From the NCBI GenBank assembly GCA_030628905.1, contig DAOVQB010000079.1, forward strand, positions 1-18,424: a DNA stretch of 18,424 nucleotides. The letters run 5' to 3'. This DNA is from DAOVQB01 sp023128935 (GTDB lineage: Bacteria > Eisenbacteria > RBG-16-71-46 > CAIMUX01 > WJJG01). The notes under the pieces were generated by a model, which was given only the letters and a program-made list of their open reading frames with translations, had not been told where the DNA came from and ran no database searches. How positions within the stretch are numbered: the first letter of the stretch is position 1; the number at the start of each line of letters is the position of its first letter. The position numbers and the translations under genes are program-made. Positions 7,410 through 15,437 of this stretch are shown in pieces.

Positions 7410-8984
7410 ATGCGTTTCGAGACCTCGAAGCCCGTTTCCGGGCCCGAGTTCTGCAATCGGGTGAGGGAACTGGCGAGGCTTGAAGATGCGGCGAGCGCAC
7501 TCAGGCACGGAACCACTCGCTACATTGCTCTCCTCGGTCTCAGGAAGATGGGAAAGACAAGCCTCCTCTCGGAGTACATGCGCCGCGTCGAGGCCCCAAA
7601 CATGGCGTGCTTTGCGATCGACTGCTGGGAAAAGAAGTCTGCGCCGAAGGTCTTCTTCCGTGAATACATTGCGAAAACAGTGGATGCTTTTGTCCGCGCC
7701 ACGCGGCCGGAAGGGATTGACCTCTCCCTGAAGGCGAGCTTGGTCAGTCAGGCCTCCTTGATGTCATGCCTGGCCGACCTGCGGGCGCTGAAGCTGCGCA
7801 GCCTCCAGCGGGCGTCGGAGATCCTCCTCGAGATCCAGTCCGACAACATGTCAGATGTGGTCATCGAGGCGGCCATCAACGCGCCCGAGGAAATCGCACA
7901 AGAGACGGAGACATTCTGCATCGCCGTGATCGATGACTTCCAGGAGCTGCAGCACCTGAACGCGTTCAAGTCAGTTAAGGAGAACCTTGGAGACATTTAC
8001 GCTTTCTTCCGTGCATGCTGGCAGAGACACCGAAGGGTTAACTATGTTCTGTCCGGATCGCAGACGACGGCAATGCGTGAGATCTTGACCGGTGAGCGGG
8101 CGCCCTTATTCCAGCACTTCGACCTCATGGAGGTGGGACCTTTCAGCGAGGAGCATGCACTGGAGTTGCTCCGATCCCGCTCAGCGGACGAGGGAAAGCC
8201 GATTCCGGACGCAATTGCGGCGCGCACGATTGCCACCATCGGCACCTGCCCGTTCTACCTGCAAGTCGTGGGTTCGGAGCTGTGCGGCTTGGAGGAGATC
8301 AACGATGACGGTTTCAAGATCGCACTGCAACGCCTGCTGTTCGAGGAGAGCGGGCGGCTGCAGCTGTACTTCCGCGACCTCGTCGGGCGGGTCGTGGGTA
8401 GATCGTCGTCCATCGAAAGAACCTTGGTTGCCATCGCACAGGAGCCGGCCAGACTGAGTGATCTGGCGCGACGCCTGGGGACGGCTCCCGGCTCACTGAA
8501 GTCCTGGATCAACCGTTGCCAGGGTTTGGTTGCATCGGAAGATGGCATCTATCGAGTCACCGATCCGTGTCTGGCCTTGTGGCTTCGAATGAAGTCGGAC
8601 GACCGGGCGGTGCTTCCCACGATCGTTCTCGGCAACGAAGCCGAGCAGCTCGTCGCGCGAAGAATGGCAACCGCGGGCTTCGAGCTCGTCTTTCAATCCC
8701 GCGCCAGTCGTGGAGCGTTCGACCTGCTCGCCGTGCTAGAAACGACCGAAGTCGGGGTGCAGGTCAAGAAGGCCGGCCTGCCCTTCTACCTGTCGAGGGA
8801 CGAGCTACACCGCATGCAGCATTGGGCAAAACGCCTTGGTTGGGTCCCCGTGCTGGCTTTGGTGGAGGAGAGCGAGGTACGATTCTACCCCGTCCAGTCA
8901 AGGCGCGGTTCTTCCCGGCGATGTCGTTTTGACCGCAAGACACAGCAGGTCGAGAATCTACTGGACCTCACCGGGGGGCCCTAG
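7410..8984 (+). CDS. P-loop ATPase with winged helix and Mrr-like nuclease-fold C-terminus
   Basis: A 524-residue archaeal-type ATPase. Walker A is GLRKMGKTS (residues 43-51) and Walker B is AVIDDFQEL with D175-D176. NYVLSGSQTTAM near residue 215 is the sensor-like strand. A winged-helix domain follows at about residues 340-395 (LSDLARRLGTAPGSLKSWINRC), then ALWLR as in DUF234-type proteins. The C-terminal 120 residues carry RGAFDLLAV with D438 and GVQVKK with Q451 and K453, the D...QxK version of a PD-(D/E)XK core as in Mrr-like domains. ATG 7410 is chosen because AGGAG at 7399-7403 lies six bases upstream; TTG 7377 lacks such a site. It is convergent with the sulfatase operon and separated from it by 81 bp. 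Its role is unknown; the architecture suggests DNA binding or processing driven by ATP. Confidence 0.75.
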   Translation: MRFETSKPVSGPEFCNRVRELARLEDAASALRHGTTRYIALLGLRKMGKTSLLSEYMRRVEAPNMACFAIDCWEKKSAPKVFFREYIAKTVDAFVRATRPEGIDLSLKASLVSQASLMSCLADLRALKLRSLQRASEILLEIQSDNMSDVVIEAAINAPEEIAQETETFCIAVIDDFQELQHLNAFKSVKENLGDIYAFFRACWQRHRRVNYVLSGSQTTAMREILTGERAPLFQHFDLMEVGPFSEEHALELLRSRSADEGKPIPDAIAARTIATIGTCPFYLQVVGSELCGLEEINDDGFKIALQRLLFEESGRLQLYFRDLVGRVVGRSSSIERTLVAIAQEPARLSDLARRLGTAPGSLKSWINRCQGLVASEDGIYRVTDPCLALWLRMKSDDRAVLPTIVLGNEAEQLVARRMATAGFELVFQSRASRGAFDLLAVLETTEVGVQVKKAGLPFYLSRDELHRMQHWAKRLGWVPVLALVEESEVRFYPVQSRRGSSRRCRFDRKTQQVENLLDLTGGP

Positions 8985-9065
8985 CCCACTTGTGAATCCC
9001 GAAAACTCCATCCGTGTGCTGAAGTTGTCTGCGTCAGGGCACGCCGCGCCTGCCATCCCGGGCGG

Positions 9066-11195
9066 CTAGAGCGCGTCGATCTGCTGCAGCAGGTTGTCGA
9101 TTCTCCGCCGGCGATCGGCGCTCCGCACTAGGGGCTGGGCTTTGAGAAGAGCCTCGCGGGCCAGATCCGGTTCCCCACGCCCGAGGAGCAGCTTGCCGAG
9201 GACATACTGCGCTTCCCCATGCCGAGGTTCGATATCCACCGCCCGCTGGAGGCTGGCCAGGGCCTCGGTCGTGTCGCCACCGGCCAAGTGCCAAATGCCA
9301 ACGTTGTAGAGAATCTGTGGGCTCTCGGGTTCGAAGTCGAGGGCCTGCTTTAGGTAGGGGCCGGCCTCCTCGTGCTCGCCGCGGCGGGCGTGGGAGAGGG
9401 CCAGGGCCAGCAGCGCCCCGACACTCGAGGGATCGGTATCGAGCAGAACCTTGAGGTGCTTGCGGGCACGGATAGGGTCGTCCAACATCTCGTAGATGCC
9501 CGCCAACTCGTACAGGGCGGCCACCGCGGTGGGCTGGGTCTCGAGGATCTTCTCGGCGTGCATCCGCGACCCTTCGATATCGCCCATTGTGCGCATAATG
9601 CGGCACATGTAGTAGCGGGCGGTTTCGTGATCGGGCTGGATCTCCAGCGCACGTTCGAACTGCTCCTTGGCGAGAAGTGGTTGCTTGGCCTCGAGATAGT
9701 AGGCTTTCCCCAGGTGAGTGAGGGCTGAAAGATTGTCGGGATCGGCCTCGAGGACTTGCTGGAATTGGCGGATGCCGATGAGCTGGTGTCCGCCGCGAAC
9801 GTTCTCCATGGCCAATCCGATCAAATCGAACAGCCAACGCATTTCATGGGGGTCATCCTTGCCCAGGACGTCATCCAGTGAATTAGAGATCGCCCGTGGG
9901 CGGGATTCGTTTGAGATGTAGCCCAGGGAACTGAGCTTGCGCAATGCCTCCTCATCGGGACTCGAGATGGAGGCATCGGCCGCTGAGGCCTTCCAGCGAT
10001 CGATCGCCGCGCAGAGTTTGGCCGTCAGCCGCTTAACAGCCTCCGGATTTTGAGCGGCGCGGTCATAGATCTCCCCGGGATCCTCATCCACGTGATAGTA
10101 GCGGGGCTTGGGTCCGTGGATGAGCTTCTCGGTGGCGGTGCGCAGCCCGCGCAGCGCTCCCCAGCGGCACTGCAATGACGGCACCATGGATTCCATGTAG
10201 ATCTCCCGCGGCGGCCCGTGGCTGTTGCTGCCGCGAACCCCTGCCGCGAGGGACTTACCCTGGACATCATCCGGAATGGGCTGCCCCAGCAGCTCGAGCA
10301 CCGTCGGCATGATGTCGACGGTTGAGGCGAGCTGATCCAGGCGGCGTCCCGGCGGCTCACCGGGCATGACGAAGATCAAGGGCACGTGCATGACGCTATC
10401 ATAAATGAGCAGCGAGTGGGTGGGCTCGCCGTGATCCAGCAGACCCTCACCGTGATCGCCGGTCACCACGATCAAGGTGTTTTCGAACTCACCTTGCGCC
10501 TTCAGCTCGGCGATCACCTGGCCCAGCTGCTCATCAGCGAATGCGATCTCAGCTGTATAGGGTTCGGTAAAGCGGCTGTGGTGGGGCTCGGGTGGATTGA
10601 TCGGCTCGTGGGGGTCGAAGTAGTGAATCCACATGAAAAACGGCCGCGAGCGGGGCTGGCGCAGCCAATCGATCGACGCGCTCGAAACCAGGTTGGCCTT
10701 GCGTTCCGCAAAACCAAAGGCATTGGCCGCGCGAACGTCGATCTCATCCTTGGACCAGCCCTCGGCCAGATCGTCATCGTAGTGAGCAAAGCCCTGATCG
10801 AGGTTGAACCGCGAGTCGAGCACGAAAGAGCCGATGACCGCCGCGGTCTCATACCCGGCGGCGGAGAGCGTCTCCGCCAACGTGGTGACCTCATCGCGGA
10901 CGACAAATGTGGAGTTGTCTCGGGCGCCATGAAAGATCGGATAGGTGCCGGTGAGGATCGATGCATGCGAGGGCAATGTGATCGGGTTCGTGCAGAAAGC
11001 CTGTGAAAAGAGGGCACCCTGGGACGCCAGGTCGTCGATCGTGGGCGTGGAAGGTTCCGGGTAGCCGTAGCAACCGAGGTGATCCGCACGGGTGGTGTCC
11101 AGCGTCACCAACAGGACATTGAGCCGGTTGTCGCGGGCACACCCGCAGAGCAGCCAGGGAGCCGACAGCATGACCATGCACAGTATGCGCTTCAT
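9066..11195 (-). CDS. Sulfatase-like hydrolase/transferase lipoprotein with C-terminal TPRs
   Basis: A 709-residue envelope protein. The N-terminus has a lipobox, L16-C-G-C19, so it should be a lipoprotein. The alkaline-phosphatase/sulfatase domain covers about residues 25-400: LLVTLDTTRADH supplies metal ligands D33 and probably D38, and VTGDHGEGLLDHG supplies D247-H248. Where classical sulfatases have C/S-x-P-x-R, with the residue converted to formylglycine, this protein has T73-L-P-S-H, so it probably uses threonine and needs no such modification. From about residue 450 to the end run some six or seven TPR units (for example LTHLGKAYYLEAKQPLLAKE), expected to bind protein partners. The start is supported by GGAGG (complement of 11206-11210) ten bases upstream. 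The gene follows the isomerase gene by 18 bp and is likely co-transcribed. The substrate is unknown. Confidence 0.8.
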   Translation of the reverse strand: MKRILCMVMLSAPWLLCGCARDNRLNVLLVTLDTTRADHLGCYGYPEPSTPTIDDLASQGALFSQAFCTNPITLPSHASILTGTYPIFHGARDNSTFVVRDEVTTLAETLSAAGYETAAVIGSFVLDSRFNLDQGFAHYDDDLAEGWSKDEIDVRAANAFGFAERKANLVSSASIDWLRQPRSRPFFMWIHYFDPHEPINPPEPHHSRFTEPYTAEIAFADEQLGQVIAELKAQGEFENTLIVVTGDHGEGLLDHGEPTHSLLIYDSVMHVPLIFVMPGEPPGRRLDQLASTVDIMPTVLELLGQPIPDDVQGKSLAAGVRGSNSHGPPREIYMESMVPSLQCRWGALRGLRTATEKLIHGPKPRYYHVDEDPGEIYDRAAQNPEAVKRLTAKLCAAIDRWKASAADASISSPDEEALRKLSSLGYISNESRPRAISNSLDDVLGKDDPHEMRWLFDLIGLAMENVRGGHQLIGIRQFQQVLEADPDNLSALTHLGKAYYLEAKQPLLAKEQFERALEIQPDHETARYYMCRIMRTMGDIEGSRMHAEKILETQPTAVAALYELAGIYEMLDDPIRARKHLKVLLDTDPSSVGALLALALSHARRGEHEEAGPYLKQALDFEPESPQILYNVGIWHLAGGDTTEALASLQRAVDIEPRHGEAQYVLGKLLLGRGEPDLAREALLKAQPLVRSADRRRRIDNLLQQIDAL

Positions 11196-11213
11196 GGTCC
11201 AAGATCCTCCGCG

Positions 11214-12959
11214 TCAAATCGCGGGCAGGTGATCGTAATAGATCCTAAGATCGATCGAATCGAAAATCTCCTGCCGTAATTGTTCCTCAAGGGCCTGGTA
11301 GTTGCGGCGCAGATAGTTCTCGCGAACCATGTCCTTGATTTCTTCAAAGATGGCCTGCTTGGGCGGATAGGATTTCACCAGGCGGACGATGATGACACCC
11401 GTGTCGAAATAGCGCAGCAGATCGGGGTCATAGCACTCGGCCACCTGGGCATCCAAGATCGTGCCATCGGGCACTGTCGGAAATTGATTGCGGAAGCCGG
11501 CCCGGGGCTGCACCAGGCGGGCGATGCCATGGCTCGTTATGTACTCAAAACGGCCCCCGTTGGAAGCCGAATAGTGGCTCGAGTGGGCGCGCGCCAGCTC
11601 GGCAAAGTCCGCGCCCGCGCGCAGCTGCTCCACGAGGCGTTCCCCGCGCTTGAGGGTCTGCCAGAGGACCTCATCGGGTTTGGGCTTCAGCAGGATAACG
11701 TCCAGGTCGTAAGTGCGCAGCGTTTGATAGCGTTTCTCATTCTGCCGGAAGAATTCCTCGATTTTAGCTTCGGGGACCTCGTCGGCCAACTCCAGCAGCC
11801 GCTTGTGGAGCATGAAGCCGTAGCGGGCCTCCCGGACCCCGATCGCGATCTGCTTGGCGGCATCCTCGCGCTCATGGAGACCGCGCAGCTTGGCTTCCTT
11901 GACCAACAAACGGTTGAGCGCCACTTTGTCCAAGAATTTGTAAACCCTGCGGAAATAGCCGTTGTAGAGTTGGGATAGCGTGTACGTGGGCAAGGCACTG
12001 ACCAGATTGCCAAAGGTGTAGCGCTCCTCTCCCATCTCGATCAGGGCCTCGTCATCCGCGATCATGTTGTCATCCAGACGGTCGTAGTGCTTCTTCAGCC
12101 CCAGCCGCGGGCTGGCCTCTTGAACAAATGCAGCGCGGGCCGCATCGAGCTTCTCCTGCAGGGTGCGGCGGCTGGCGAATTCGACAACGTCCTCGAACTT
12201 CCGGTCAATGGGGGCAATGCGATCAGCGGCCTTGGCCAGCTGGAAACCGGTGGGTGTGTCTATGACGGGGCTGATTTCCTGGGGCGCCAAGTCCCAGACT
12301 GCTTCCACAAAGGCGGCAAAGGTGCTGCCGTCGGCCTTGAGGGTCATCCACCCTCCGGCAGGGGCGGTAGACGATTGGGAATACTTCCGGGCCATTTCGC
12401 CGAACTCGGCGCCGCTAATGATCTCTCGCCGGATTTCCTCGAGCCGCTGGTGAACCTTTTCACGTTCAGCGGGTGACATCACGTCCACCTCGGCCCGCAT
12501 ATAAATGTGCTGGAGACGGAGCTTCTCAGGATCCTTGTACTGCTCGGGATGGGTGTCGTATTGCTCGCGAATCTCAGCCGTCGTCACGTGCAGTTTGTCC
12601 CAATCGAGCTCGAGGGGCAATACGGTCCGCAGAACGCTGGATTCCGCCTGGCTGACGACGATTCTCAGCTGGGGATCAGTCGTGTCCGGCGGCGCCTGCG
12701 CGGCGAGAACCTTGCGCAGAACCAGTTCCTTGATGTTGATTTCCCGCCAGTCGGCGGATTCCCCCTCCGCAACCTGCGGATCTTCCTCCTGCCTGATATT
12801 GCGGAACTCATCGAATTCAGCGCGGCGGATGACCCCGCCGCGGAAGGCGGCGACCACATCCGGGTCATCCGAGGTGGCCGGCGTCGAATCTCCGGCGCAG
12901 CCAAGCCCGAAAATCATTGACCCCAGCAGCAAGCATGAGGAGAGTGAACGGCGAATCAT
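11214..12959 (-). CDS. Parvulin-type peptidyl-prolyl isomerase, two PPIC domains, putative lipoprotein
   Basis: A 581-residue SurA/PrsA-like foldase. The N-terminus MIRRSLSSCLLLGSMIFG then LGC gives a signal peptide with a probable lipidation cysteine C21, although position -3 is glycine and not the usual leucine. A SurA-N-like helical region follows (DEFRNIRQEE, ELVLRKVLAAQ). PPIC domain 1 covers about residues 140-255 (LRLQHIYMRAEV, GAEFGEMARKYSQ, GGWMTL, GFQLAKAADR). PPIC domain 2 covers about residues 410-530 (YDLDVILLKPK, GADFAELARAHSSHYSASNGGRFEYI, VIIVRLVKS). It should assist folding of exported proteins outside the inner membrane. ATG 12959 has GGGGGA six bases upstream; the in-frame ATG at 12983 has no ribosome-binding site. 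It is the first gene of the pair with the sulfatase-like gene, which may be a client. Confidence 0.8.
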   Translation of the reverse strand: MIRRSLSSCLLLGSMIFGLGCAGDSTPATSDDPDVVAAFRGGVIRRAEFDEFRNIRQEEDPQVAEGESADWREINIKELVLRKVLAAQAPPDTTDPQLRIVVSQAESSVLRTVLPLELDWDKLHVTTAEIREQYDTHPEQYKDPEKLRLQHIYMRAEVDVMSPAEREKVHQRLEEIRREIISGAEFGEMARKYSQSSTAPAGGWMTLKADGSTFAAFVEAVWDLAPQEISPVIDTPTGFQLAKAADRIAPIDRKFEDVVEFASRRTLQEKLDAARAAFVQEASPRLGLKKHYDRLDDNMIADDEALIEMGEERYTFGNLVSALPTYTLSQLYNGYFRRVYKFLDKVALNRLLVKEAKLRGLHEREDAAKQIAIGVREARYGFMLHKRLLELADEVPEAKIEEFFRQNEKRYQTLRTYDLDVILLKPKPDEVLWQTLKRGERLVEQLRAGADFAELARAHSSHYSASNGGRFEYITSHGIARLVQPRAGFRNQFPTVPDGTILDAQVAECYDPDLLRYFDTGVIIVRLVKSYPPKQAIFEEIKDMVRENYLRRNYQALEEQLRQEIFDSIDLRIYYDHLPAI

Positions 12960-12983
12960 GATCCGTCCCCCAGACTCGGCCAT

Positions 12984-12995
12984 GCTCGGCCGAGC
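12984..12995. promoter_or_regulatory. Perfect palindrome upstream of the isomerase gene
   Basis: GCTCGGCCGAGC is a 12-bp perfect palindrome 25 bp upstream of the isomerase start codon. Its left half CTCGGCC is repeated directly at 12974-12980. It may be an operator, or chance in GC-rich DNA. Confidence 0.25.
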
Positions 12996-13433
12996 GACGC
13001 GGCTAAGCTAGCGCCGCCGCCATTGGCACGACCGTCACAACCCATGGCACGAACCCAGTGACCGAAAGCCTGCCGAGACCCGCTAGGCGACGAGCCTACC
13101 AGCTTCCTACCCGCCACGGAATGCGTAGACAAAAGACTAGTTAGGCTACCACTGGATTGCCAGCTGGGTCAAGCCGACGCCGGTCATGGCCGGCACGCAT
13201 GTCTCTACCCGAATATCGGCCGCAGTGTCCCGTTAATTAGCGGTGGCCCGCGGAAGGCGCGGGTAGGTCCAATAGGCAAATCACTAGATTTCTGGGCTGT
13301 TGGAATGACTCAGGAGGGAAGGTGGCCCGCTAGCCCGGGACGGTGAGATCGATGGTCACATCGTCCCGGACTGCGGTACCCCCCAAACCGGGTAAGGGCC
13401 GTGGACCCTAACCCGATCTGGTGGCAGATTCTA
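12996..13433 (-). other. Hairpin-rich intergenic region
   Basis: No open frame with family character lies between the isomerase gene and the secreted-protein gene. Four inverted repeats fall within 235 bp: GCCGG/CCGGC at 13180-13195, CCCGCG/CGCGGG at 13247-13263, CCGGGACG plus GTGA against TCAC plus CGTCCCGG at 13335-13369, and CGGGT-A-AGGG against CCCT-A-ACCCG at 13389-13415. The last two directly follow the upstream gene on the minus strand. The rest could be leader structure or a structured RNA. I see no clear promoter for the isomerase operon. Confidence 0.4.
13389..13415 (-). terminator. Candidate terminator of the secreted-protein gene
   Basis: CGGGT-A-AGGG at 13389-13398 pairs with CCCT-A-ACCCG at 13406-13415 with one A/A mismatch and a seven-base loop. 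It starts 18 bp beyond the stop codon on the minus strand. Only a short T3 follows, so termination strength is uncertain. A second stem at 13335-13369 lies just downstream. Confidence 0.35.
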
Positions 13434-14084
13434 CTACTGGAATAGCGCCTTGACAGCGCCCCAGCTCTGCAGCTCAACCGGCGAGGCGCCGTCGATCGAG
13501 ACCGACATGCACCAGTTGCCGGCGTAACCCAGCGCATCCAGCAGCGTAAAGGTGTCGAGACCGCAGGCCGGACAGCGGAGGTACGATGTGCCCGCACTCG
13601 TGGTGGTGTCCAGGCCCCAGCGCATTCCGGCGTTCGTCTGCGGCTGATTGTGGCCGAAGAAGAACATGGCGTTCGTAACCTCGATGGAGGGCGAGATAGC
13701 GACAGTGTGGCCACCCAGGGTCGGGTCCATGCCACCCTGACGGCCAAACTCGTTCCCCGGCACCGCCATACCCGTAAGAGCGATGAAGCTCAGGGCCGTG
13801 ACGTAGGAGGATGCAGTGTAGATGTCATAATAGTGGCTGGTGATGCTGAACGGGGGCGTCATCGCCGCCGCAACACCGACTACCGCGTCATTCGGACCAC
13901 CCGAGCTACCTGTCGGGTTCGAGCAGCCAAGGCCCATCTCAGGGGTCAGGTCGCCCTGGTACAGATCCTCGGGGCGCTCGGGAGGATTGCTCGAATGGTT
14001 GGGGTTGAAGCCAGCCAAATCATGGGCGGCCGCCATGCCGACCATCAAGAAGACGCTCAGCACGCCAATCAGTACTCTGGTCAT
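13434..14084 (-). CDS. Secreted protein of unknown function
   Basis: A 216-residue protein with a clear signal peptide (MTRVLIGVLSVFLMVGMAAA, cleavage before HDLAG), so the mature part of about 196 residues is exported. The mature region starts with a low-complexity, Asn/Pro-rich stretch, then a segment rich in Ser, Thr, Gly and aromatic residues that looks like beta structure (FSITSHYYDIYTASSYVTAL, FFFGHNQPQTNAGMRWGLD). It has four cysteines, two in RCPACG. I recognise no family. It resembles in style small secreted proteins of uncultured FCB-type bacteria, but this is an impression. AAGGAGG (complement of 14091-14097) lies six bases before the ATG, an excellent ribosome-binding site that implies high expression. 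The gene ends with two consecutive TAG codons and is followed by hairpins. Confidence 0.7.
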   Translation of the reverse strand: MTRVLIGVLSVFLMVGMAAAHDLAGFNPNHSSNPPERPEDLYQGDLTPEMGLGCSNPTGSSGGPNDAVVGVAAAMTPPFSITSHYYDIYTASSYVTALSFIALTGMAVPGNEFGRQGGMDPTLGGHTVAISPSIEVTNAMFFFGHNQPQTNAGMRWGLDTTTSAGTSYLRCPACGLDTFTLLDALGYAGNWCMSVSIDGASPVELQSWGAVKALFQ

Positions 14085-14097
14085 AAGATGCCTCCTT

Positions 14098-14472
14098 CAG
14101 ACTAAAGATGCCAATCTGTTCTGCCGATACGATCGCCCCAAATAACAGCTACCTTCCAAGCCGATCACACGAACGTAACAGCCTGTGGAAAAGCAACCCC
14201 ACGGAAGCCTGCTCTTCACGTGGACAATCATAGCATGCTTATCGTTTCGAATGCCAGAGAGAATTTCTCGAGCTAGGTGAAAATCAGCCACTGGGCAATT
14301 ACCCAAGCATGGCTTCTGTTCCGAAGACTGGTGGCGGCGTTGGGCGGCGCTCACAGCTCGTCCCGCTGTCCGCCGGAGCCCGGCTGTAACCAGCCAAAAA
14401 ACAATAAGATACGGCGTGGCGCCTGCCGCCTCCGAAGCCGGTCGCAAAGGGAGAAAACGAGGCCAAGATCCC
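14098..14472. other. Non-coding region upstream of the secreted-protein gene
   Basis: Frames on both strands are broken and show no family motif. It must hold the promoter of the secreted-protein gene on the minus strand, but no convincing -35/-10 pair is visible. The right side merges into a decayed ISL3 transposase, so part may be degraded IS sequence. Confidence 0.35.
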
Positions 14473-14658
14473 TATCTCCTCTTTCTGATACGGACTGAGG
14501 ACGTCGTTGAAGAAAACATCAATGCTCTCGCGCCCTTTCCCGGGCCCAACCCACACCACGCAAGAGCGATCCAGGCCATAGACCAGCGTGGCCGCCGCCT
14601 TCTGGGTCATGATGTGCCAATAGCGGAGCACGAGATACTCAAACCGGTAGGCGACCCT
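14473..14658 (-). pseudogene. ISL3-family transposase remnant with internal deletion
   Basis: The minus strand encodes, in one frame, YRFEYLVLRYWHIM, which resembles the start of the ISL3 helix-turn-helix region, joined directly to ATLVYGLDRSCVVWVGPGKG then RESIDVFFNDVLSPYQKEEI, which matches the ISL3 catalytic N-part. The segment that should separate these blocks is missing, and similarity ends after QKEEI. An intact ISL3 transposase is about 400 residues, so this is a dead fragment. Family resemblance is from memory; the second block is the stronger match. Confidence 0.65.
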
Positions 14659-14789
14659 TGTCGGTGGTGCTTGAAACCCGCGTAAAGCTTGTGAAGGCCC
14701 AGGGACTGTCCCTCCCCGGACCTTCAAGGGTCATCGCGGTGGTCGAGTGCGAGAGGACCCGTTCCCATCTCTCTGCTGGCGGCACTGCC

Positions 14790-14927
14790 ATGATGCGGCC
14801 GAGTCATGAGCTGCCGAAGGTCTACCTCTGTCGCGACCCGGTCGATATGCGCAATGCCATAGACGGCCTGGCCGTGCTGGACGGATATGATCTGTCGCAG
14901 CTGAAGCCACACAGAAAGTTGGCCTAG
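14790..14927 (+). pseudogene. tnpB: IS66 TnpB remnant, in-frame internal deletion
   Basis: The 45-codon frame begins like TnpB (PKVYLCRDPVDMRNAIDGLAVL) and then continues at once with DGYDLSQLKPHRKLA, which resembles the extreme C-terminus of TnpB. Roughly the central 60-70 residues of a protein of about 115 are gone, yet the frame is kept across the junction near 14878. The product cannot be a functional TnpB. Confidence 0.7.
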
Positions 14928-15008
14928 ACAACGGTATTGGAGTAGACAAGACATGGTGATTTGTTAAAGTGCGCATCATGACGATTGAAGAGCGGACAGT
15001 TCCCGACG

Positions 15009-15412
15009 ATGCGGTACAAGTACGCCTGCCCCCTGTGCGAAGACGGGGTGAAGATCGCACCGCTACCGCCGCAGGCGATCCCCAAGAGCATGGCGGCGCC
15101 AAGCTTGTTGGCGCATGTGACGGTCTCGAAGTATGCGGATGCCCTGCCGCTCTACCCACAGTCGAAGATGCTCGAGCGCATCGGGATCGATCTACCGCGC
15201 GCGACGAAACATGCTGCCAAGTGCTCAAGGAGCCGGGGAAACCGACGCCTACAAGGGCTATGACGCGGTCTGCAAGGAGAATGAGGGGATCCGCAGAGTT
15301 GGGTGCATGGCGCGCGCGATAACCAGACGTGGGAGGCATGACTCCCGAGGAGCGCAAGCAAATCCGGCAGGCGCGGGCACAGCCGAGGCCGGAGCGGGGA
15401 ATTGGACCATGA
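15009..15412 (+). pseudogene. tnpC: IS66 TnpC transposase remnant, several fragments
   Basis: Three pieces in IS66 TnpC order can be read. The first, 15009 to about 15210, has the zinc-finger region and start of the transposase domain (YKYACPLCEDGVK, IPKSMAAPSLLAHV, SKYADALPLY, GIDLPRAT). The second, 15238 to about 15315 in another frame, has TDAYKGYDAVC and IRRVGCMAR. The third, from 15338 in a third frame, has MTPEERKQIRQARAQP. Segments between them, including much of the catalytic domain, are deleted. It is clearly inactive. Confidence 0.75.
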
Positions 15413-15437
15413 TGCGTCACTCAATTGTACTACTTGT

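Larger units (their letters stand above)
14790..15412 (+). mobile_element. IS66-family remnant
   Basis: Pieces of tnpB and tnpC lie in the normal IS66 order on the + strand but occupy only about 620 bp, where an intact IS66 element is about 2.5 kb. Internal segments are missing from both genes. No terminal repeats were found. It directly precedes the AT-rich island with the sensor kinase. Confidence 0.7.

Noticed and set aside
9034..9837. Long minus-strand open frame (267 codons) overlapping the sulfatase gene
   Set aside because: It lies in another frame of the TPR region, is extremely Arg/Pro-rich, and shows no domain; the TPR frame is clearly the coding one.
10386..11006. Plus-strand open frame of 206 codons
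   Set aside because: It is antisense to the sulfatase domain, whose catalytic motifs are unambiguous; the frame is a by-product of GC-rich codon usage.
11280..11978. Plus-strand open frame of 232 codons
   Set aside because: It is antisense to the second PPIC domain and has no recognisable motif or ribosome-binding site.
13310..13747. Minus-strand frame of 145 codons overlapping the secreted-protein gene
   Set aside because: It is Arg/Ser-rich with no signal peptide, while the overlapping frame has a signal peptide and an excellent Shine-Dalgarno sequence.
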